DNA from: Branchiostoma lanceolatum
Lineage: Eukaryota; Chordata; Leptocardii; Amphioxiformes; Branchiostomatidae
Direction: 5' to 3'
Length of the DNA stretch: 64,000 bases
Assembly (NCBI RefSeq): GCF_035083965.1
Contig: NC_089725.1
Span: 27,971,925 to 28,035,924, forward strand
Of this stretch, positions 13,301-23,883 are shown piece after piece; the first letter of the stretch is position 1, and each line of letters opens with the position of its first letter. The notes beneath the pieces are model-generated. The model was not told where the DNA came from and ran no database searches. It saw only the letters and a list, made by a program, of their open reading frames with translations. The translations under genes were made by a program, and so were the position numbers.

Positions 13301-16300
13301 GTAGGAATGACTAGAAATTGGAGTTTTTGAACTCAAGTTTTAAGCCTCATAAAATGCTCTGGATGCCTTTAACCGTAGGGGTGTTCCCAGTAGTACGGCA
13401 TGTGGCTCCATCAATTATCACACAGGCTGGACTGATCAGACCTGACACGGGCCAGACGAGCCGGGGTTCCGTGTCCCCCTGACTTTCACGTTGAACCGAT
13501 CACGCTCATAGATGCCACATGGTCGCTACCACATAGTCATCCTTTGGGACAGTCGATTGAGTTCCCAACATGCCAACATTTTTTTTTCAGATGACAACGC
13601 CACATCTGTCTATCCACATTCAATGTGCCGTGGTGATAAAGTGACAGATTTTATGGTTTATCAGAATCCTAAGATTTAGCAGTGAAAGTAGATTCAACGA
13701 AGCCGAAAAGGAAAGTGTCCTTTATCTGAAGGATTTGAAATAAGTAATAATAAAGAGACAGTTTTATGTGGTTTATCTAAATCATGAGATTCAACAGCGA
13801 ATGTAAACCCACTGAAGAAGCCGAACAAGACACTAGACATTATGAGGAGTTTATCTAAAGGATTTGAAATAGTTCATGATAGATAAAGTGAACGGTTTAT
13901 GCGGTTTATCTCAATCCTGAGATACAGCAGCGAATGTAAATTCAAAGAAACCGAAAAAGAAACTTAAACCTTTTCGCGTTTATCGAAAGGATTTAAGACA
14001 ATTCATGATCAGGTGACAGCTTTATGTCACTTATCTAAAATCCTGAGATTCAGCAGCGAATATACTAGTATCTAAAGAAGCCGAATAAGAAAGTAAAAAC
14101 ACTCGTCGTTTATCAAAAGGATTTAAATGCATTCTATGTGACCCGGTCACTGACCTTTTAATGGATGAGACTTTTATCGTCCCATTGGGCCAGGTCAGGT
14201 CACTTCGGAGCAAACACATGATATGTACATTTGAGATGGGTAAGAACGTGGAGGGCCAGTGGGGGTCGACATCAGACTGGGCGAAGCATATGGACGCCTC
14301 TTCGTTAGCTAGCAGCGTAATGCGACTTCGGTACGGCTCACGGGTCACCCCCGCTATTTACGATAAGTGAAGTGAAGTGAACTTTATTGCTCAACAATCG
14401 TACATGGTACAATGTATGGCATGAAATCAACAATCTGTTCTACAAGGCTAATCTATCCTAAAATTCTAAGTACAAAATATTTTCGAAACCACTGTATTTG
14501 TTACAATATATATTCATGTATGGGTAATTCTGTCTCGCTTTTCGAATGATTTAAGGAGAAATTGACATAAGTGCGTTGAGTTCTTTTACCGGGAAAGATC
14601 TGACCCCATAAGCTCCCCCATAAACAGGGCCGTCAACTTTACGTCCCCATCCCAAAGAAGGTCGACGCTACATTTTTCCAGCCATGTCCAGACCCGGGCG
14701 CAAAGCAGGGCCCGCTGGCTTCATGGATATAGAAATCTAGCTTAGATATGTAGATACAGCTTCTTTGCGCTTCTCTGTATTGATGGAAACATACGAACAG
14801 GTAGATTTTGTTTCGGTCTCCCGTTGTACCCGCACCTGCAAATAACACATTGTAGAGAATCCTTGTAGGTTGCGAAAGATCTCCAAGCAGATGTTCTGGG
14901 TGAACAATTGTTACGTTTTCTAAGTCAAGTTGTCCGGAATGACTCCTGTTTTATTTCATTACACCTCAACACATTATATGAACATTAGATCTGAACCCAG
15001 GACAAATTGTCAATAGACAGGGACTTCATATACATGTCTTTGAGTAAAAAGAAGGGGATAAGTTAAATTCGGGCATATTCTCCCTCCCTTTCTCTCCCTT
15101 CAGGACATATACATTAGCGCAGTGCAATGTTAAGGTCCGTCCGGAAACCGTGACTGAAGAGTTATGCGCCAGAGGTGAAGGAATTAGGACATCTCGGCCC
15201 CATGCGCAGCCTTTATCTGATTCTTAAGACTGGGGAGGCACGAGAGTAGCCTCCTGCCCAGACCTTCTGGGTGACTGTCGCTCGCATGTTCTTCTGTGGT
15301 TAGGCATAATCGACAGGCTGACCCAGTACTGCGTAGCATTACAGAGTAAAAGGTAAATGTGGTCCCATAGACGTTTTGAAGCCATAAGGGCAGGGTGATA
15401 ATTCTGTGTCTCGGGCACGGTATTGGAAGGCGGAGCCCATCGCTCTCCTTCCACCGCATTTTACCCCCTCAACCGAAGTCAGGTACCCATTTTCACCTGG
15501 GTGGAGTGACGAACGTCGTCTTAAAAGTATTTCCTAAGGGCACAGCATGGATCGGTGGCATGTCAGGGGATTAGAACCAAGGACCTCTGGGTTCTGGGCC
15601 ATACACCCTAACGGCCCAATTAACCTTTACGCAGACACGACCACCCGGTAACAACGCAAAGCACACAAAAAAAGCCATAGAAAAGCGACAGCAGCCGGAA
15701 AGGTCTTCACCGCGAGGCTAGACTCGAGAGGCGCGGAGGGCTTTCCTCGCTATCAGCACACCGGCACTGCCAACTAGTTCACTGGGTTACAGACCTCAGC
15801 CTTGACCCATTGTTCCCGGTTGGGTTATCTCTGGGAGTGGCTGTCGTGTACCTGCTATCACCATGACCCGTTAGGCCGGGGGAGAAGTGTATGTTTGTCA
15901 GGTAGGGTAGAGATTACAATCTGGCAGAATCGCCGATTCTGTCAGTGAAAATAAAAGTGATTTCCAACCAGTTTAGCTCACTGACGAGCTATTCTTCCAC
16001 TGGTCGTGAAAGGGGAGACAGATGCTATGTACAGTATTTACAGGTTCATTCTACCGGGGAGATTCGTCCTAGGTCTTTTGGACAAGTACAATGAACAGCG
16101 GACCACGCTGTAACGCCCCGTCCGAAGGACTGTGATTCTTCCCAGTCATGTGCAACCGGGATTCGAATTCCCAACCTCTTTATCATTCAACGGACTGTCA
16201 GAACATTTCCACTTCGACTCATGTCACTTTACATCAATTGATTGACTTCAAATTTAGGATTTAGAAATGGGAGACCACCCTAACACATTCTTAACCCTAT

Positions 16301-19300
16301 CTAGACCGGGCTTTTTTTAGACTTCTTGGACCGGGGGGGGCTCTTTCGACCCCCCCGTCATAACTTCCGAACAGTATGCTCTATCATCACCAAATTTGCA
16401 GGGAGTGATGTTCACGTGAAGTTTTATAATTTCTGTAATTTTGGTGACGGTATGACGTAATATGACGTAATTATGACGTCATCGATGCGATTTTATTGGC
16501 TAAATAGGGAATTCCCATAATATCTAAAAGTATTAGACAAAATAGTGCGTATTATTGATTTAAAGGTATGCCAAGACATTTGACGTCAGTGGTGCCTAAG
16601 TTGATGTCAAAATGACGTCGAAGAATGACGTCATGTGTTGTTAGCGACCCCCTGGGATCCTCCATCTTGGATCGGCCATTTTGAAATTTTTCAAAATACA
16701 TTTTTTCCATGTATTATTCCAAATAACAATGAAAATAGACTAAAAACATTCATCTGAATGTTTCTGGTTAAGAAAATTCCAGGTTGTGACGAATTTAAAG
16801 GCGAAAAAGCCTGTTTATACCGAAAATAATGATTTTGTCCGCCATCTTGGATTTTGAGCGATGACGTCATCAAATTAGCATAATTTATGAATATCGAATC
16901 ATGAAAGTTACATTAAATCACATGTGGTGTTATACATGTAGGAAACTAGTCTGGTTGAGCAAGAAAACATTGGAAACAACTATGTTTAAATCGAAATTAG
17001 TGAAATTTGCATAAAATGCCTCTTCAGAAACCCGTTGCCATGGCAACACGAATAATGATAAACTTATAATTTTATCATAATATTGTTGCCAACTAAATTT
17101 TAGGAAAATTCACCAAGTTTGGTTGTTCTACCATACGTCGTTTGGCAGTTATCCGATGTCAAAGTTGGCGCGGGCACTTTTAGCCCCCCCCCGGTCTAGA
17201 TAGGGTTAAAACCCCTGTCACACTTGTGCGTATATACAAGTCCGCATGAGTTGCGTATTAACATTTTTATGGTTTGAGTAAGGTTTGCGGAGAAAAAGTT
17301 GTGGTCTACTTTGACCCACCGTTGTGCAGCCTAGTTATCGAACCAAAGAAATGACTTCTTCGGCTGCAAACTTAACCTAAAACAAAAACTTGCTAATACG
17401 CAACTCATGAGGACTTGCATATACGCACAAGTGTGACAGGGCCCTAACATCCTAATATCGCGAGCCGATCGGAGTTTCTGTTGAGAGAGACTACGAACGG
17501 GATCTCTACCGTTAGAGTCGTCGCAATCGCTATCCTGACACATATGTCACGACGGACCTGCGGCAAGATGTCGACAGCCTCTACCTGATCCCTAGCTTCA
17601 GTGGGCACCAGGAGCTGGAGACGATCCAGAAGTTCCTGACATCTTGCGGCTGAGGAAACCCTCGATCTCACGCAAAACGTTCCTCCGCCGATCTCCAAGC
17701 AGATGTACTACATTCCGTCTCCGTTTTTGAGGCGCTTTTCTTACGTCTTCTTAGTGGATCGTATATTTGAATATAGGGGACAGTGATGAGAGAAAGACTA
17801 GGACCACTCTAAAAGACGTATAGACGCCGTAAAAACACATATAAAACACCGAGTCTGACCCTACGTCTGCTTGGAAATTAGTCCTATGTACAAAGTATGG
17901 GCGGAGAAAATGGCTAGCTAACGAATACTTTAAACTCTAGATCTTTAAAATTGAAGTTTTTTTTAACAGTTACTGAGAGACATAGGGGGTAAGGTTTATT
18001 TGAAAGTAGCTCTGCGAAATTTTGAAGGAATAAGCGCCACCAGTACTTTTATCATACCTCCAGGGCGGCGATCCGTCTATCTAAATCTTCTCTCTTCTGA
18101 TCATGATTGAGTTTGAATTCTTTCCTCTAAAATGAAATAATCAAGATACGATTACCCTTCTTTGTCTAAGAAGGTTCTGGTATATATGAATAGAGTGGAA
18201 TGTGCGCGAGAGGCCCTTTCAGCGCAGAACGCACCGAAAGTCTCCAGTAGTAGTGCACCACTAGAAGCTTCTGCCAGATCAAGATGCAGGCTCCGCATAC
18301 ATTCACGTTCCGGGTCCCGGCCTCGCGACCTCCCGGTATGTTCAATATACCGTTACTTCTGTTGCCAAATAGGTGGAATAGGGACACAGGAGAGACGTCT
18401 GCGACCAGGCCTTTGACTTTATAGCTCAGCACTTTAACTACACACACGTGAAGGAGGGAAAATAAGATGGGTTTAGGACTGGGCCTGACACGTCAGGCAC
18501 TCAAACGGGCTTGAACTCAGTAGTAGGTAAGGTAAACACGCAGGAAACCTAAAACACCTGTCTGCGAACCGACTTCTGACAAAATTGGAAATGAGAAAGT
18601 AGACCCTACAATTAGAGCAACCGGCTTTAGCGACCAATTAGTGCCATGTTCCAATTATTGTAATATAACTGGAACAAATGCGAACGATAGGCACCGACAG
18701 TTCCGCCTGGGGTGCTGGTCAGACCGCGAGGTGAAGACGCAAAGTCACTATTTGTGGCTTTGCGAGGTAGATGGGGTATTTGACCAAGTATGTCAGCATT
18801 ACAAAGAGTTAACCCGCAGAAAGTAAGATGGAAATTGAAACGAACAAGTTTGAAGATTCGTTACCATCCCTGGAAACTGTCCTGAAGTAAAATTTTAAGG
18901 CATCATCTCATTATGTAACTCTAAACCCGCCTTTTCCACTAGACGGCGATCGCTGAGTGACCGAAAATGGATCTGTGTGACTCTTGATTTTAACTTGAAT
19001 GTGATGGAATATGTAAAAGCATGATCTAATAGACAACAAAACATGTAAAAAGAGTAATTCTTCAACTATAAAATTCGTTCAGTGACCTGTGATATGTTTT
19101 GTCGCTCCGCGGTCGCAGCCTCAAGTGGAACGCTTGAGCCTATGCTAAGTGTGGCAAACCGCTCTGCTTGTGTCTGTGAAACTAGTATGTTACGCCAAAG
19201 GGTACATGACCCAGTTAGCTGCACACTTAAGACACAGAAAATTACAAAAAGGGAAACTTTCCTCTGCATAAAGCCGTCTGCACTACTTTCGATCATTGCG

Positions 19301-19829
19301 ACAATACTGAAAAGGTATCTTGCAAGACTTCCGGCGCTGGGAAGATGTTTATCTTTAGATTCTTGGCACAGAAGAGTTAGAAAGTATAACATTTCTGTAA
19401 CGAATCTGAACCAGAGAGCCTCGCTTGTACCCCCAACCAGGGATAGGTCGTCTGCCAAGCCGCGGCGACCGAGCCCTGGATAGCATCTTTAATAGCGGCA
19501 TTTCCTACAGATTCTTGGCTGGGTGACAGTGGTGCGTAGGTACGTTGACACCGTCAGTGGTGACGGAAACAAATCCACGCACTATTTTTAATGGGCAGAG
19601 TGTTGCAAGGCGTACTTACCTGCTGAGGAGGATCGCCGATGGCGGCGGCGGCGAGAAGACCAAGATCACTCAAGCCACACTGACAGTGACGGAGGTACCG
19701 TCTCCCCAGCATTTCGCACTGAGGGTTGCGCTTTTCCTTCTCGGGCGTCCTGGCCGCTTCCTTCGTCGGCTTCTTGGCTCCTCCATCTCCGAAATATAAC
19801 AGCAGTAAAATTATCACCGAGGGACGCAT
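4340..19829 (-). CDS. fibrinogen-related domain protein with Pro/Tyr-rich tail, 5 exons
   Basis: A secreted fibrinogen-domain (FReD) protein of ficolin/angiopoietin-like type, probably a pattern-recognition or adhesive lectin. Exons on the minus strand are 19829-19620, 18126-18058, 6878-6635, 6024-5738 and 5107-4340. Phases are 0, 0, 1, 0, and the sum is 1578 nt (525 aa). Residues 1-18 are a signal peptide (MRPSVIILLLLYFG). Residues 19-70 are basic with four cysteines. Residues 71-155 are helical and may mediate oligomerisation. The FReD spans about 176-398, with CTDILLSG, DGGGWTVIQRR, the calcium-site segment DRDNDGDD, and NCGKRARGGWW. The two disulfide cysteine pairs are present. FReD proteins normally stop here, but this one adds about 127 residues of PYPYP/Q repeats. 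The first two exons are the less certain part, since further coiled-coil exons could hide in the 11-kb intron. Confidence 0.85.
6447..6675. repeat. 58-bp minisatellite over a splice donor (about 4 copies)
   Basis: A 58-bp unit begins at 6481, 6539, 6597 and 6655, with a decayed partial copy before 6481. Read on the minus strand, each unit contains the last codons of fibrinogen-gene exon 3 (RQKDCPGIMYV) and the donor gtatgt that ends it. The exon edge itself has been amplified into the intron, giving several equivalent donor sites. Unit length is not a multiple of three. Confidence 0.9.
6972..7198 (+). repeat. interspersed repeat X with CA microsatellite tail
   Basis: It starts GATATCAAAACCGGAAGTTC, includes CCTACCCACATACC and CTTGAATTATGCTG, and ends in a (CA)n tract at 7141-7183. 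Related copies occur at 42315-42485, 44322-44430, 44506-44640 (inverted) and 45882-46065. It is non-coding and the family is not recognised. Confidence 0.65.
7745..8035 (-). mobile_element. tRNA-derived SINE (type A)
   Basis: Read on the minus strand, the head near 8025 carries an A box TAGCTCAACTGG and a B-box-like GGTCAAATCC. Then come a body and a (CAA)n-like tail near 7750. A second copy in the same orientation lies at 20445-20740. The pol III boxes and simple-repeat tail are diagnostic of a SINE. Confidence 0.75.
9835..10080 (+). mobile_element. tRNA-derived SINE (type B)
   Basis: The tRNA-like head (GGCGTCGTGGTTGTGTAACG, B box near GGTTTCCAATCCCC) is followed by the body CTTGGGGAAAGTCACTTAGC and GTGTAAAAATGGGCACCTG. 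A truncated inverted copy is at 15485-15640. Confidence 0.7.
10470..10805 (+). mobile_element. tRNA-derived SINE (type D), longer copy
   Basis: The head TTGACTTAGAATCTGAAGGT with B box GGTTCGAATCC is followed by a body containing GAGGGGAGCCACACCACG and GGTCCATCCCGATGTGAG. The same body, in both orientations, forms the breakpoints of the GPCR array at 25.4, 27.4 and 29.2 kb. Confidence 0.65.
12069..12191. mobile_element. MITE with CTCCAAGCAGA-type ends
   Basis: The left end GTCTCCAAACAGATGTAAGC and the inverted right end CTTACATCTGCTGAGAAG flank about 85 bp that also holds the inverted pair TGGCTCAGTG and GCTGAGCC. It belongs to the family whose TCTCCAAGCAGA end recurs many times in this window. 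Confidence 0.6.
12317..12639. mobile_element. foldback MITE, about 320 bp
   Basis: The outer arms (GGAGCTAGACT and AGTCTAGCTCC) and inner arms (CATATGCCCCGTTTTC and GAAAACAGGGCATATG) are inverted. It is non-coding, and the arms are diverged more than in the younger elements here. Confidence 0.55.
13641..14125. repeat. degenerate satellite, about 4 x 115-133 bp
   Basis: Four head-to-tail units start near 13641, 13756, 13889 and 14016. Each contains GACAG-TTTATG-GGTTTATC, then GATTCAGCAGCGAATGTA, then GAAGCCGAA-AAGAAA, and ends TTTATCTAAAGGATTTGAAA. The units differ from each other by many substitutions and small indels. Confidence 0.75.
15485..15640 (-). mobile_element. truncated tRNA-derived SINE (type B)
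   Basis: On the minus strand this reads GGCCCAGAACCCAGAGGTCC, then a B-box-like segment, then GTGAAAATGGGTACCTGAC. It matches the copy at 9835-10080 in the opposite orientation and lacks the tail. Confidence 0.65.
16025..16225 (-). mobile_element. tRNA-derived SINE (type C)
   Basis: On the minus strand, GGTTGGGAATTCGAATCCCG (B box) is followed by GTTCATTGTACTTGTCC and CCTGTAAATACTGTACAT. It is homologous to 1335-1565. Confidence 0.6.
16291..17209. mobile_element. piggyBac-like non-autonomous DNA transposon
   Basis: TTAA target duplications (16291-16294 and 17206-17209) flank inverted ends CCCTATCTAGACCGG and its complement. Terminal CCC/GGG at TTAA is characteristic of the piggyBac superfamily. 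The 911-bp interior has no transposase frame, so it depends on another copy. A short inner pair of C and G runs (GGGGGGGCTC and GACCCCCC) sits near the left end. The interior carries several TGACGTCA palindromes (CRE-like). Confidence 0.8.
17213..17441. mobile_element. MITE with CCCTGTCACAC termini
   Basis: Inverted ends of about 45 bp begin CCCTGTCACACTTGTGCGTA and include CATGAGTTGCGTATTA. It abuts the piggyBac-like element directly. A relative with the same CCCTGTCACAC end lies in the SLC37A4 3' region at 34975-35256. Confidence 0.8.
17691..17879. mobile_element. MITE with CTCCAAGCAGA-type ends
   Basis: The left end ATCTCCAAGCAGATGTAC and the inverted right end ACGTCTGCTTGGAAAT enclose about 155 bp without coding capacity. 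Confidence 0.6.
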
Positions 19830-20444
19830 GGTAAAGAGTGTTCCGGGCAGGCCTGGGGGTTGTCTGTGCGGACTGGCTGGAGGGACGAACTGGAGCTCCG
19901 AGATGGCGCTTCACCAGACGGAGGGCTGTTCGTCTGCTGTACGGGACGGACCATTGATGTTTGTGTGTATGGGGGAGCTGTACAGTTGAAAAAAATATAC
20001 ACCGTTATTAGATACAGTGCTTAAAAGGCGCGCTTGGTTGCGTTTACATCTCTGTTCGCTTCTAGTTTGGGAAGGGGTGTGGTGAGATTTAGACCTCTGT
20101 GTCTCCGGCAACTTGCGAAACCCTAATACGAGTCATAATCATCTATGTATATGGTTTCCACTCACTCCATCATAGAGCCAATCCAGCGCCTCCATGCACT
20201 CCACCTGGGTTAGGAGCCACAGTATCTATTACAAGGTGGTCGCCAGTGACATTGTGAGATTGCCAAATCAGATGTTCTTTGTTGTGAAACGTGGCTCACA
20301 TCTCACGTGTGTCGTTGCCAACAGGTCTATTATTTTCTGATCTTGTCTCTCCTTACTGGCTCCTCTCCACACGCGCAGCTAGACACCTCGTATCACTTCA
20401 CAGGTGCTAGTCTTGTTAGCAGGCTTTGCAGGCTAGGTAGGCGA

Positions 20445-20740
20445 TCCGTGTTGTTGTTGTTGATGTTCACCTTGTGACACATAGGTCAGAAAGTTTCCTT
20501 GCTTTTTCTGTAGAAGGGTTTATTTTTGTAGGGAGGGGTTGGTAGCCCCTCCCGTTTATTCTTTAGGTGCCCGAGGCACCTCTTCGATCGAAGACGGGTC
20601 CCCCATTTTACGTCCCTTCCCAAAGCCCCAACCGAGATGCAGTTCCCAGGACGTGACCCGGGGTCTCCTAGTTACCGACTAATTGGAACTAGGCGCTAAA
20701 CTATGGGGCATGTACAAGTTGAGCTCCAGGCCAGGGCCAT
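20445..20740 (-). mobile_element. tRNA-derived SINE (type A)
   Basis: Second copy of the SINE at 7745-8035, with the same order of head, body and (CAA)n tail on the minus strand. The tail is next to 20450. The A box is decayed (GGAGCTCAACTTG). Confidence 0.7.
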
Positions 20741-21013
20741 CCCTCTAGCGGTCAGTGGGAGCGGACAAGGCCGGCAACCAGGCTACGGCTTTCCGTTCCA
20801 GAGTTTTTGTCAGTCTGACAGTGACACTGGCACACGCGGGTCGGCAGCAATGTGGTGCTGATCAGGTGACGTCTGATGATTACCTACTGGGAAATGGCGC
20901 GATGTTGTGTACATACTAGTAGGCAGGTCCGTGCCAAAGTAATCAGATCACCATACTATGTAACTATACAATGTTACCGAATACCAACCAGAGTTACCAA
21001 CCTATAGGATGTG

Positions 21014-21238
21014 TTGAAAAAATCGTATTTTCCCAGAACTGTCGTACAGTACAGACCCAGAAGAACATGGCTGGATTGTGTGCTCGAGGACGTGAGATTG
21101 ACTGCTGGGAAAAACAACCCGAGGCTGACAGATTTGAGCAAGACGGCCCGGAACAGAGTGGACTGGCGGAGAATGGTGGCGAGACGTAAAATACGAATTC
21201 ATCCTGGCGCAGGCCACTCATCCGATGAGGAGACCTGA
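21014..21238 (+). mobile_element. LINE C-terminal ORF fragment
   Basis: The frame reads RPRRTWLDCVLEDVRLT, then LSKTARNRVDWRRMVARR, then a stop. The GRPRxxWxDCVxxD and ARxRxxWRRMV pattern is typical of the C-terminus of CR1/RTE-like LINE polyproteins. Only about 75 codons remain, so the copy is heavily 5'-truncated. Confidence 0.55.
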
Positions 21239-21586
21239 TCAATTATCAAGTAAGTAAGTTGTACAGTTCGTAAATCTTTGTCACCAAATACAGTAGGGGC
21301 TTCGCTGGATAACTTAAAAAAGAACGGTTGCAGCTAGATGTGCAAGTGTTAGGTGTGACAGATCCCTCGATATAGTAGAACCAGCTGCTGTCACGCCGCG
21401 TGCTTGTGAGGCTGGTGTGTTACGCCGAAGGGCGGTTATACCGGCTATACAGATACAGAATACGGCGCTATTCTATATACATGTATATACCTAGCAATGG
21501 CATCTGTGTACTGTGTACCGTAGCCTACTGATGTTGGAAGAGTAAACAAACAAACACAAAAACAGGTAGATATTCATAAACCTCAT

Positions 21587-21592
21587 TTTATT
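21587..21592 (-). terminator. poly(A) signal AATAAA for the two-TM protein gene
   Basis: On the minus strand AATAAA lies about 890 nt past the stop codon at 22479. It is the best-placed signal for that gene, but no cleavage site can be confirmed. Confidence 0.4.
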
Positions 21593-22478
21593 TATCCCTG
21601 GTATATTATATACTATACCCTAGTTCCGTTTTACATGTTTTTCAACATTATTTCATATTCTACTTTTTCTCGCCCGTGTTGAGATATAGACATATACAAC
21701 ATTAAAACACTATATATACACCAGTACTTCAGAATGAAGACAGGTATTTTACAAATGGTCACACAAGAAAGAGTTCAGTGGTACAAGGCCAAGACAGCAC
21801 CATCTTACTTTTACAACACCTCTCCTTTAAAAGTAAGACACGGGGGCCTCATCACACAGCACAGAGAAATTTGTACACGGCACACCGTGGTCACAAGCGT
21901 GTCATTGCTTCAATGATTGTCTTGATATTGCAGCATAAATATATAATAGTCTTTATTGCATATTCCTGCCCAGATGGGCTAAATGCACAGATGACCACAC
22001 GTGGTCTATAAGAAGCATATGAATTGATAAGCTGCTACATTCTAACATTGAAAAACTAAAAAATAGACAAACTGTGGACTATTGATAAACTTATGTTGAT
22101 CACCTAGTAGTTTCTTCTCTCTTTTTGAAACATAAATGACAAATACAGCTATGAATCTATAAGCTACCATAGCAAAAGGAACAGGCAAAATCTTTTTTTA
22201 AAGGTTGATGAATGGAATAAAATAGTGTTAGATAGAATTATTGTAAAAGAATAGACATGTTTAGACGGATTCAGTATGGAGGTGTTTTTCTGTCATCTAC
22301 ATGTTGTAAACAATCCAGTTTTTGTCGTTCCTTGGATCATTGATCTTTCTTTTTTAATAATTGGAAGGGTTCTTTGATTATTTGTTTTCCGTGCTCTCTA
22401 TGTGTCTTTCATTTTGGAAGGTAATATAAAGAACCAAGCTATCAGCCGCACTGCCAGTGTCATAAGAGATAAGTAAGT

Positions 22479-23883
22479 CTACGGCTTTGACGATATGTCC
22501 GCACGGGTAGCTTCATAGTAAGAAGGGGGAGGGGCTGGGGCGATGTGCGACGGTAGGTAGGCGTGGTCCGACGGTTGGTAGGCATGGCCAGACGGTTGGT
22601 AGGCGTGGCTCCCCGGGGGTGTGGTCGTTCGCCCGTCGCTAGGTGTGGCCCCAGGCCAGTGGGCCTGCATCCTGGTCGAAACGAGGTGAAGACAATAGAG
22701 ATTATAACTGTAATCATGTGCTATTGATGCCAATAACTTTCGGTAATTTGAATATTCATTTCAAGAAGGCTTCTTATTCGATCACGTGACCTAAGGTGAT
22801 GATGGCTATTTGCGAACGAGGCAGTCAGAGGCCATTGTGACCTTCTCCTGATTTGCTCCGTTTTCTGATAGACCAACTGACAGAAAACGGGGCAAATCGG
22901 AAGAAGGTCACAATTTCTTCATTGCAACAGGCGGATACAAGCATAAGAAGTCCTCCAAGAGTAGCCTCTACCAGGCTCCAGAGGCGACTGGAAAGAGTAG
23001 AAATCGACGAAATTGACAAATAACATGCCAGAGCAGTTAGTCTGCTAAAGGAGAACACTTTTAGATCGGCAAACTGTACTCCTTTGGAGCACTAACTCCT
23101 CTGGCATGTTTTCTGTCTATTTGCCCAAATTCTACTCTTTTCAACCGCCTCTGGAGCCTGCTAGAGGCTACTCCAAGACTCACCACGGCTAAAAGAAGCC
23201 TTTAAATACCTTGAGGGATAGGGTGGGTGCTGCACTACTGGAAACATCTCTGCCATCACGGTCGGGGCGACATGGCCTACCGGTGCGCCGGTCACGACGG
23301 TCTGCCCCACCCCCAGGCCTCCCGGCGGCTGCGGGGCGGTGGAACCCACCACCTGTACCGTGGGCTGTCCGCCCTGCTGGTTGGCGGCGTCCCGGGCCTT
23401 TTTACAACAGAAGCACGCTAGCAGGAGGAGTACGAGTCCCAGGCACAGAAACGTGGGCCCGATCACTTTGAACGGCGTCAGTACCTCTCTGCTGAATCCG
23501 ACACCGGTAAATACACAGCCCTGGATCAAAAAGACCGTGCCAGCGATCATAGGACAAAGGGCCTGGGCCACTGGGTTATTGGTACGGTGTCCAACATATT
23601 TGAACCCAGGGGAGCTGTAGTGATACCGTCTGTTTAGGCCTCGTCCGCCTCCGTGAAAACCATGGGAGCCGGGGAAGATGCCACCTTGCGGATGGGTCGT
23701 GTGGCCGCCGGTTCCAAATGACGACGCATCGCCGCCATGACCGAACCCGCCTCCGGCGCTACCGAAGCCACCACCGTCCCCGCAACTGCTGAATCCCCCT
23801 CCTCCTCCTCCGTCGAACCCCCCGCCGCCACTACTGAATCCTCCCCCACCGTCACCGCCGCCACCTCCGCCACAGTCACCCAT
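22479..23883 (-). CDS. glycine-rich two-TM membrane protein with PPxY motif, 2 exons
   Basis: Exons 23883-23210 and 22671-22479 join in phase 2 (Ser-Arg codon across the intron) to give 288 aa. Residues 1-82 are a Gly/Ser/Phe-rich low-complexity region beginning MGDCGGGG. Two hydrophobic segments at about 105-127 and 138-160 are separated by a very short loop, and the second ends in ACFCCKK, a likely palmitoylation and cytosolic boundary. The C-terminal third is Pro/His/Tyr-rich with SGHAYQPS-type repeats and an APPPSYYEA motif (PPxY, a WW-domain ligand known from NEDD4-type interactions). Both tails are therefore probably cytoplasmic. I do not recognise the family with certainty; small PPxY-bearing tetraspan or two-TM adaptors are the closest idea. 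The 538-bp intron is almost filled by two foldback elements. Confidence 0.72.
22835..22913. mobile_element. foldback MITE in intron of the two-TM gene
   Basis: A 33-bp left arm (TTGTGACCTTCTCCTGATTT, continuing to CCGTTTTCTG) is matched by its complement after a 13-bp loop. It resembles the foldback at 3563-3686. Confidence 0.75.
22949..23181. mobile_element. foldback MITE in intron of the two-TM gene
   Basis: The outer arm TCCTCCAAGAGTAGCCTCTA is matched by GAGGCTACTCCAAGAC in inverted form near 23181. Inner pairs around GCCTCTGGAGC and AACATGCCAGAG also match. The right end lies about 28 bp from the splice donor at 23209. Confidence 0.7.

Larger units (their letters stand above)
6879..18057. 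other. 11-kb intron of the fibrinogen-domain gene, repeat-filled
   Basis: This intron holds SINEs (7745-8035, 9835-10080, 10470-10805, 15485-15640, 16025-16225), MITEs (12069-12191, 12317-12639, 17213-17441, 17691-17879), a piggyBac-like element (16291-17209) and a degenerate satellite (13641-14125). The stretches 8.1-9.8 kb, 10.8-12.0 kb and 14.1-15.4 kb show no recognisable gene, only short ORFs and scattered fragments of repeat ends such as TCTCTACCAGACT. Confidence 0.6.
19830..21586. other. upstream region of the fibrinogen gene and intergenic sequence
   Basis: This probably contains the 5' UTR and promoter of the minus-strand fibrinogen-domain gene next to 19830, though no clear TATA box was chosen. 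It also holds a type A SINE (20445-20740) and a LINE fragment (21014-21238). No other gene was recognised. Confidence 0.5.

Noticed and set aside
19066-19483. Overlapping ORFs of about 130 codons on both strands in intron 1 of the fibrinogen gene
   Set aside because: No splice context, domain or repeat similarity supports either frame. Both look like chance open frames.
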